Assembly: GCF_037392515.1 (NCBI RefSeq)
Contig: NC_090290.1
Span: 55,812,753 to 55,876,752 of the forward strand
Origin: Haliotis asinina
Lineage: Eukaryota; Mollusca; Gastropoda; Lepetellida; Haliotidae
Length of the DNA: 64,000 nucleotides
Reading direction: 5' to 3'
In this document: piece by piece, positions 60,001 through 64,000 of the stretch
Position numbering within the stretch: position 1 is the stretch's first letter
Layout: every line of letters starts with the position of its first letter
The notes under the pieces: model-generated
Told to the model about the DNA's origin: nothing
The model's input: only the letters and a program-made list of their open reading frames with translations
Database searches by the model: none
Made by a program: the position numbers and the translations under genes

Positions 60001-63000
60001 CAGTCTTTGGCTGTCAACATGTCAATTCCGTTTGGATTCTTGAAAGGTGTATCTTCCTCTGAGTTGTCCAAACTCTCTTCAAACAGATCCTTGTGCTTCA
60101 ACTTTGTAGCTAGTTTCTTTAACTTGTAGTCCTTGACATTCCAGTCTAGGTCCCACAGCCATGGGTCATCCTTGTATCTGGGAATACAAAAATACATTCA
60201 GTCTCAAAACAAAATACATAAAACAATTTCAAATAGTGCAATTCCATAAAATGAAACAGATGTTTGTGAACTCTATGCTTAGCATCACTCCGTATTTATG
60301 ATGGTTCCTTGTAAATGGATGTGTGGACTAGACAATCACATGCTTCACACCAAACAAAACAATGTATACTGAGTCAAAAAAGAAACTTCACAAAATGTAA
60401 TTATTAAAAAAATGAATTTTTCTCTGATGATACATATATGTATCCAAAATGGGATCCCTATCCCCATCTTTCCACTTTAGAAAAACGTTAGCAAACCCCA
60501 TTCAAACCAATCCATTTGTCGTGCAAATGACATTAGTGCCAAATCAGGTTTTGCATGTGCAGTTGATCACATGATCTTCACATTGAAGTTTTCTTAATTT
60601 GCATGTGTTTGCACTGGCCTCAAGAATTCAAAGAAAACACTTTTCAACCATAGTTCTAATGGCACCCTAAATGCCACGGTTGTCAAATGTGCAACGTGTA
60701 CGTGCCTATGGCATGTTGCAAGCGGGAAGTTCAGTTATTGACGTCACAAGAGCAATGGGATGCAGCCGTCGTACTCTGTATGACTTCTAAGGTCATCTAC
60801 AACAAACTTGCACCACTTTTGATTGCACAAGGTCTGGTCGTCCACGTGTGACGTCACAAGCAAAAGACAGTCAAATTGTCCTACGTCACCTATGTGACAG
60901 ATTCTGTCAGCTAGAATCAGAGCTGAGATGTTTATAGATTGACTGTCTTCACAAACCATTAGAAACTGGTTGCGAGCTGCAAATCTCCATTCTCAACGTC
61001 CATATCGTGGGCCAATATTGACGTTGTTTCATCAACATCAACGTCTGCTGTGGGCCCAACGTCACCTCCGATGGACCCAGAGACACTAGAATCTGTAGCG
61101 ATGAATCCAGGTTTACCCTCAGATTCACGGATGGCAGGTATAGACTCAACAAGTGAACGGTATGCCCAATGTTGTGTACTGGAGGTCGACAGATTCGGGG
61201 GTGGAAGTTGCATGGCGTGGGGTGCTTTCTGTGGGAACAACCGCCCGACTTCTGGTCATCTGTGGAAACTTCATAGCTGCTGCTTACCATGACCAGGTGC
61301 TCACCCCTGAACTCGTTCCTTTCATGACGGCTCATGGACCAGGTCTACAGTTACAAGCATTGGTTGTTGTGCATCTATACCTCTTGGTTGTATAACCAGC
61401 ATTGGTTGCTGTGCATCTTTTCTCCTTGTTTGTGTAACCAGCATTGGTTGTTGTGCATCTTTCCTTCTTGATTGTATAACCAGTATTGGTTGCTGTGCAT
61501 CTTTCCTTCTTGATTGTATAACCAGCATTGGTTGTTGTGCATCTTTCCTTCTTGATTGTGTAACCAGCATTGGTTGTTGTGCATCTTTCCTTCTTGATTG
61601 TATAACCAGCATTGGTTGTTGTGCATCTTTCCTTCTTGATTGTATAACCAGCATTGGTTGCTGTGCATCTTTCCTTCTTGATTGTATAACCAGCATTGGT
61701 TGCTGTGCATCTTTCCTTCTTGATTGTATAACCAGCATTGGTTGCTGTGCATCTTTCCTTCTTGATTGTATAACCAGCATTGGTTGCTGTGCATCTTTCC
61801 TTCTTGATTGTATAACCAGCATTGGTTGCTGTGCATCTTTCCTTCTTGATTGTATAACCAGCATTGGTTGCTGTGCATCTTTCCTTCTTGATTGTATAAC
61901 CAGCATTGGTTGCTGTGCATCTTTCCTTCTTGATTGTATAACCAGCATTGGTTGTTGTGCATCTTTCCTTCTTGATTGTATAACCAGCATTGGTTGTTGT
62001 GCATCTTTCCTTCTTGATTGTATAACCAGCATTGGTTGCTGTGCATCTTTCCTTCTTGATTGTATAACCAGCATTGGTTGCTGTGCATCTTTCCTTCTTG
62101 ATTGTATAACCAGCATTGGTTGCTGTGCATCTTTCCTTCTTGATTGTATAACCAGCATTGGTTGTTGTGCATCTTTCCTTCTTGATTGTATAACCAGCAT
62201 TGGTTGTTGTGCATCTTTCCTTCTTGATTGTATAACCAGCATTGGTTGCTGTGCATCTTTCCTTCTTGATTGTATAACCAGCATTGGTTGCTGTGCATCT
62301 TTCCTTCTTGATTGTATAACCAGCATTGGTTGCTGTGCATCTTTCCTTCTTGATTGTATAACCAGCATTGGTTGCTGTGCATCTTTCCTTCTTGATTGTA
62401 TAACCAGCATTGGTTGTTGTCCATCTTTCCTTCTTGATTGTATAACCAGCATTGGTTGTTGTGCATCTTTCCTTCTTGATTGTATAACCAACATTGGTTG
62501 CTGTGCATCTTTCCTTCTTGATTGTATAACCAGCATTGGTTGCTGTGCATCTTTCCTTCTTGATTGTATAACCAGCATTGGTTGTTGTGCATCTTTCCTT
62601 CTTGATTGTATAACCAGCATTGGTTGCTGTGCATCTTTCCTTCTTGATTGTATAACCAGCATTGGTTGTTGTGCATCTTTCCTTCTTGATTGTATAACCA
62701 GTATTGGTTGCTGTGCATCTTTCCTTCTTGATTGTATAACCAGCATTGGTTGTTGTGCATCTTTCCTTCTTGATTGTATAACCAGCATTGGTTGTTGTGC
62801 ATCTTTCCTTCTTGATTGTATAACCAGCATTGGTTGTTGTGCATCTTTCCTTCTTGATTGTATAACCAGCATTGGTTGCTGTGCATCTTTTCTAATTGAT
62901 TGTATAACCAGTATTGGTTCCTGTGCATATTTTCTTCTTGATAGTATAACTTGCACTGGTTGCTATGGATCTTTTGAAATATGAAAAATTAAATGTAACT

Positions 63001-63711
63001 ATTGCTCTGATCATCCGACTTGTACCACGGTCTCAAGATTGAAGATGTGGAGTGATTTGTACACAGTGTTAAGGCATACAAAGCATCTTGGTTTGGCTGA
63101 TAGGTCATTAATATCCCTGGTGGTGGTGAGCAGTAGGGTAGCCAAGTTGTTAAGGCATTCGCTTGTTACACTGAAGACCCAGGTTTGATTCCCCACATGG
63201 GTACAATGTGCAAAACCCATTTCTGGTGTCCCCCACATTGCATAAATGTTGTGTGACCAGGTCATTAGAGAATAAAGCAATACTTTTTCATTTCAATCTG
63301 AAAATGATTCTAGACTGAACACTATTGCTGTGGTGCATATCTGATACATTCACTAAATGTTTTCCTTCTGTATCATGCACATTTTTATCCATACAGATGC
63401 TGATATTGCCCTATCTGGAGCCCTGATGCTGGATACTGCACCATCTAATGGGCGTTCCTTAACTTCTTTTCAGTAGTATAGATGTGTGAACCAGATTCAG
63501 CCTAGTCTTGAGTGCAGTACATTCTCACCTATCATTCTCCAGCAGGGCGCAGGCATCATTGGCCAGAGACATCAAGAGGTTCTTTAGCTCGCGCTGCATC
63601 TCGGAGTATGTTGTGTTCGACTGTTGTATGTATCTCTCCCAGTTTGTGTTCACCGGCAGGTATGATGTTCCCATCTCTAACATCCCCGCCAGTGTCACAG
63701 GGTGGGGGAAC
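48032..63711 (-). CDS. POLG: Mitochondrial DNA polymerase gamma catalytic subunit, C-terminal 17 exons (5' partial)
   Basis: Exons 5' to 3' on the minus strand: 63711-63529, 60177-59991, 59014-58914, 57180-56929, 56135-55967, 55602-55525, 54731-54574, 54004-53951, 53403-53286, 53115-52980, 52264-52158, 51643-51504, 50753-50727, 50294-50180, 49749-49498, 49038-48921, 48132-48032. All are in phase, giving 764 residues. Matches to human POLG include [59 protein letters not shown], motif [14 protein letters not shown], motif [18 protein letters not shown], motif [12 protein letters not shown] (catalytic Asp near 49619) and [16 protein letters not shown] at the end. It replicates mitochondrial DNA. 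The exonuclease domain and transit peptide lie beyond the right edge. Exon 56135-55967 is the least certain: its acceptor was chosen by phase. Confidence 0.95.
48578..48730 (-). repeat. SINE family B reverse copy in the penultimate/last POLG intron
   Basis: AGGCTTCACACATTGTACAA, then ACGCTTTAACTACTAGGCTA (A-box region in reverse). Confidence 0.75.
49462..49515 (-). repeat. 27-bp tandem duplication across a POLG exon/intron boundary
   Basis: GTTTACTACCTGAGGCAGAT plus CTTTCAT occurs twice with no difference. On the minus strand each unit reads ATGAAAGATCTGCCTCAG|GTAGTAAAC, so the donor exists twice. The first donor ends the exon at 49498 (LGMKDLPQ, as in human). The second ends it at 49471 and would add nine residues, VVNMKDLPQ, in frame. 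Confidence 0.95.
49851..50092. repeat. 50-bp minisatellite, 5 copies, in a POLG intron
   Basis: Unit CTCACCTGGAATTCCAATTG plus GTATGCGTATTACTATCTAC plus AACTATAATT. On the minus strand each unit carries a donor-like CCAG|GTGAGAAT (one copy has CTAG). Confidence 0.9.
50727..50753 (-). other. 27-nt microexon of POLG
   Basis: Acceptor TATTTCAG before it and donor GTAAGTTG after it. It encodes QSGLWVGG plus split codons on both sides, matching the WKGGTE element of human POLG. Phases 2 and 2 agree with both neighbours. At 27 nt it is among the very short exons. Confidence 0.75.
50838..51000 (-). repeat. (GTGA)n run and family A fragment
   Basis: About 16 GTGA units, then GTTACGCCTCATTCAGCAAT ATTCC and CTAACCACCCAATTCC, typical of a shortened family A copy. 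Confidence 0.75.
51305..51425 (-). repeat. SINE family B remnant
   Basis: GAGGGAGTGAATTGGGTTTTTACC and a decayed body; weak. Confidence 0.4.
51665..51760 (-). repeat. Family A fragment
   Basis: ATACCAGCCATATAGTTGTG, AATCGAGTATTGACCAGACA and CCAGTTAATGATATGATGAA follow the family A order. Confidence 0.6.
51830..52165 (-). repeat. Degenerate minisatellite of about 35 bp starting at a POLG splice donor
   Basis: Read on the minus strand, the exon end and donor GCCAAG|GTAGGGATGGAGGG is followed by repeats such as CAGCAAGGTTGGGATGAAGG, CAGCAAGGTAGGGGTGGAGG and CATCAAGGTAGGGTCGG, with units of 25-41 bp. About ten units. Several keep AAGGTAGGG, a copy of the donor itself. Confidence 0.75.
52740..52915 (+). 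repeat. Degenerate short tandem repeat in a POLG intron
   Basis: GTAGGTA(G/A)(G/A)AAAGT(A/G)G-type units of about 20-30 bp recur seven or so times. Confidence 0.65.
53555..53712 (-). repeat. SINE family B reverse copy
   Basis: Clear reverse tRNA-like head: GGGGAATCGAACCTGTG, then AAATGCTTTAACCACTAGGC. The tail end shows GGCCACTTTTAGCAATAATCC. Confidence 0.8.
54339..54450. repeat. Hairpin MITE-like repeat, copy 3
   Basis: CTTTCTTAGGGCTAAGACAG opposite CCTAACACTAAGAGAGCTCT, with the ACTTACGACTATCCTAA core. More diverged ends than copies 1 and 2. Confidence 0.65.
55369..55468. repeat. Foldback with 44-bp arms
   Basis: Left arm 55369-55412 begins GTTGTTCACTGGTCCCTCAG. Right arm 55425-55468 ends GACCAGTGAACAAC. 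GGGTCCATGGGCTCATGTA pairs with TACATGAGCCCATGGACCC. The loop is about 12 bp. It sits in a POLG intron and probably is a small transposon remnant. Confidence 0.85.
56340..56760. repeat. 30-bp minisatellite grading into a longer repeat, in a POLG intron
   Basis: GGTGTGGAATACAGGGATTG plus TACATCTGGT recurs about nine times, then 56-60 bp units with GAGTACAAGAATTATTGTGT. Because 30 is a multiple of three, open frames of 80-220 codons run through it on both strands; these are not genes. Confidence 0.85.
57215..57400 (-). repeat. Family A, diverged reverse copy
   Basis: ATTCTAGCTATATTACAG, TAGAATCCAGTAAACAACAG, ATGACATGTGTCAACCAAGT and GAGCCTGACCACACAATC appear in order. Confidence 0.75.
57672..57836 (+). 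pseudogene. Transposase N-terminal fragment (DDE_3/IS630-like)
   Basis: Translates to [20 protein letters not shown], followed by [12 protein letters not shown] and PIQAFRQQV. This resembles the N-terminal helix-turn-helix segment of invertebrate DDE_3-type transposases (REIVxNVxxFFKxxAxxG). Only about 55 residues remain. From memory, not a search. Confidence 0.45.
58072..58232 (+). repeat. Family A copy with internal deletion
   Basis: Head TGACCCGTGAAGATCCTGGG TAGAATAGGCC and end ATAGCTGGAATATTGCTGAG plus CACTCACTC, with the middle missing. Confidence 0.8.
59255..59410 (+). repeat. SINE family B copy
   Basis: GGATAGCTGAGAGGGAAAAG, GGTTCCGATTTCCACATGGG, TATAATGTGTGAAGCTTATT and GCAGGAATATTGCTAAAATC. 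Confidence 0.7.
59478..59973. repeat. 62-bp minisatellite, 8 copies, next to a POLG exon
   Basis: Unit ACATCACCACAATATGACCT, CAGCAAGCCATGATATTGTG, TCGCGAGGGTTTTTCTAAAG, AG. Nearly identical copies; variants TCTCGTATG and TCGCGAGTG occur. The array ends 17 bp from the donor of the exon at 59991. Confidence 0.95.
60366..61345 (+). pseudogene. Tc1/mariner-type DNA transposon remnant in a POLG intron
   Basis: A TIR-like start (GAGTCAAAAAAGAAACTTC) is followed by a decayed transposase. HTH-like [19 protein letters not shown] and [20 protein letters not shown] are readable. Later come a GRY-RLNK-type stretch and [31 protein letters not shown], the usual Tc1 C-terminal blocks. There are several frame changes and internal loss between the halves; it cannot be active. 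Its 3' end runs straight into the 42-bp array. Confidence 0.75.
61354..62971. repeat. 42-bp minisatellite, about 38 copies, in a POLG intron
   Basis: Unit GTTGCTGTGCATCTTTCCTT, CTTGATTGTATAACCAGCAT, TG. The main variant is GTTGTTGTGC for GTTGCTGTGC. The unit is 14 codons long and stop-free in two minus-strand frames. These therefore stay open for over 500 codons ([14 protein letters not shown] repeats). It has no splice or start context of a gene. Confidence 0.95.
63125..63255 (+). repeat. SINE family B copy
   Basis: AGGGTAGCCAAGTTGTTAAG, CCCAGGTTTGATTCCCCACA, TGGGTACAATGTGCAAAACC and CATTTCTGGTGTCCCCCACA; lacks the tail. Confidence 0.75.
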
Positions 63712-64000
63712 CTGGTAGTACAAACATGTTTGTATACAACTCTACACTATGTAGACTTCACTATAGGGAACATTTACTATTGCACAAGAACAGTCATATT
63801 TATGAAGACTTGGGCTGCAATGATTCACCCAGACCTTGATTTGATTTGATTTCCGATATTGGGCCCTTGCTTCAATCATTTTTTATTCCATTTTCCATAC
63901 ATGTAAAACATCAGATTTCATTTAACTCTCAGGGTTGCAGCCATAATGGACACTGTGGTGCTAATGTGTGAGCATGGTTAAACACTGCTGTGAACAGCAT
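63712..64000. other. POLG intron running off the window
   Basis: No exon is recognised here; the exonuclease-domain exons must lie to the right. Confidence 0.6.

Noticed and set aside
61322-62956. A 544-residue open frame on the minus strand as a repetitive protein gene
   Set aside because: It is the 42-bp minisatellite read in a stop-free phase; a second frame is just as long, and it lies inside a POLG intron next to a transposon remnant.

Overview
The window is nuclear DNA of an animal, most likely a gastropod mollusc and probably an abalone (Haliotis). The genes are split by GT-AG introns and encode animal proteins. The DNA between them is dense in two short interspersed repeat families with (ACTC)n tails that I recognise from abalone sequence. 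That species call rests on memory of the repeats, not on a search.

Layout. 1-2.7 kb (+): the last four exons of a nostrin-like F-BAR/SH3 adaptor. 2.7-10.8 kb: no gene seen, old repeats. 10.8-32.6 kb (-): a complete NOM1 gene (nucleolar MIF4G/MA3 protein), 14 exons joined in phase into 986 codons plus a stop. Its intron 5 holds a fossil DIRS-like element. Its intron 3 holds a small chimeric duplication of exons 2 and 3. Its 9.2 kb intron 1 is mostly one TTAA-flanked inverted-repeat element (24389-32046) built around exactly 69 tandem 83-bp units. 32.7-38.2 kb: repeats, no gene. 38.2-39.9 kb (-): an intronless 567-residue ORF of unknown family with two perfect CRE palindromes upstream. 41.8-43.9 kb (+): a three-exon gene for an 88-residue secreted four-cysteine peptide. 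48.0-63.7 kb (-): the C-terminal 17 exons of mitochondrial DNA polymerase gamma (POLG); its first exons lie beyond the right edge.

The genes are not functionally linked. Nostrin converges on NOM1, and the peptide gene converges on POLG. The most distinctive theme is tandem repetition tied to gene structure. Minisatellites that include a copy of the exon/intron junction start at the 5' splice sites of two unrelated genes: peptide intron 2 and one POLG intron. A 27-bp duplication gives another POLG exon two identical in-frame donors. Other POLG introns carry 42-, 62-, 50- and 30-bp arrays. With the 83-bp satellite element, these are the best candidates here for undescribed biology. All exon models come from reading splice sites, codon phase and remembered human protein sequences; no transcript or database search was available.
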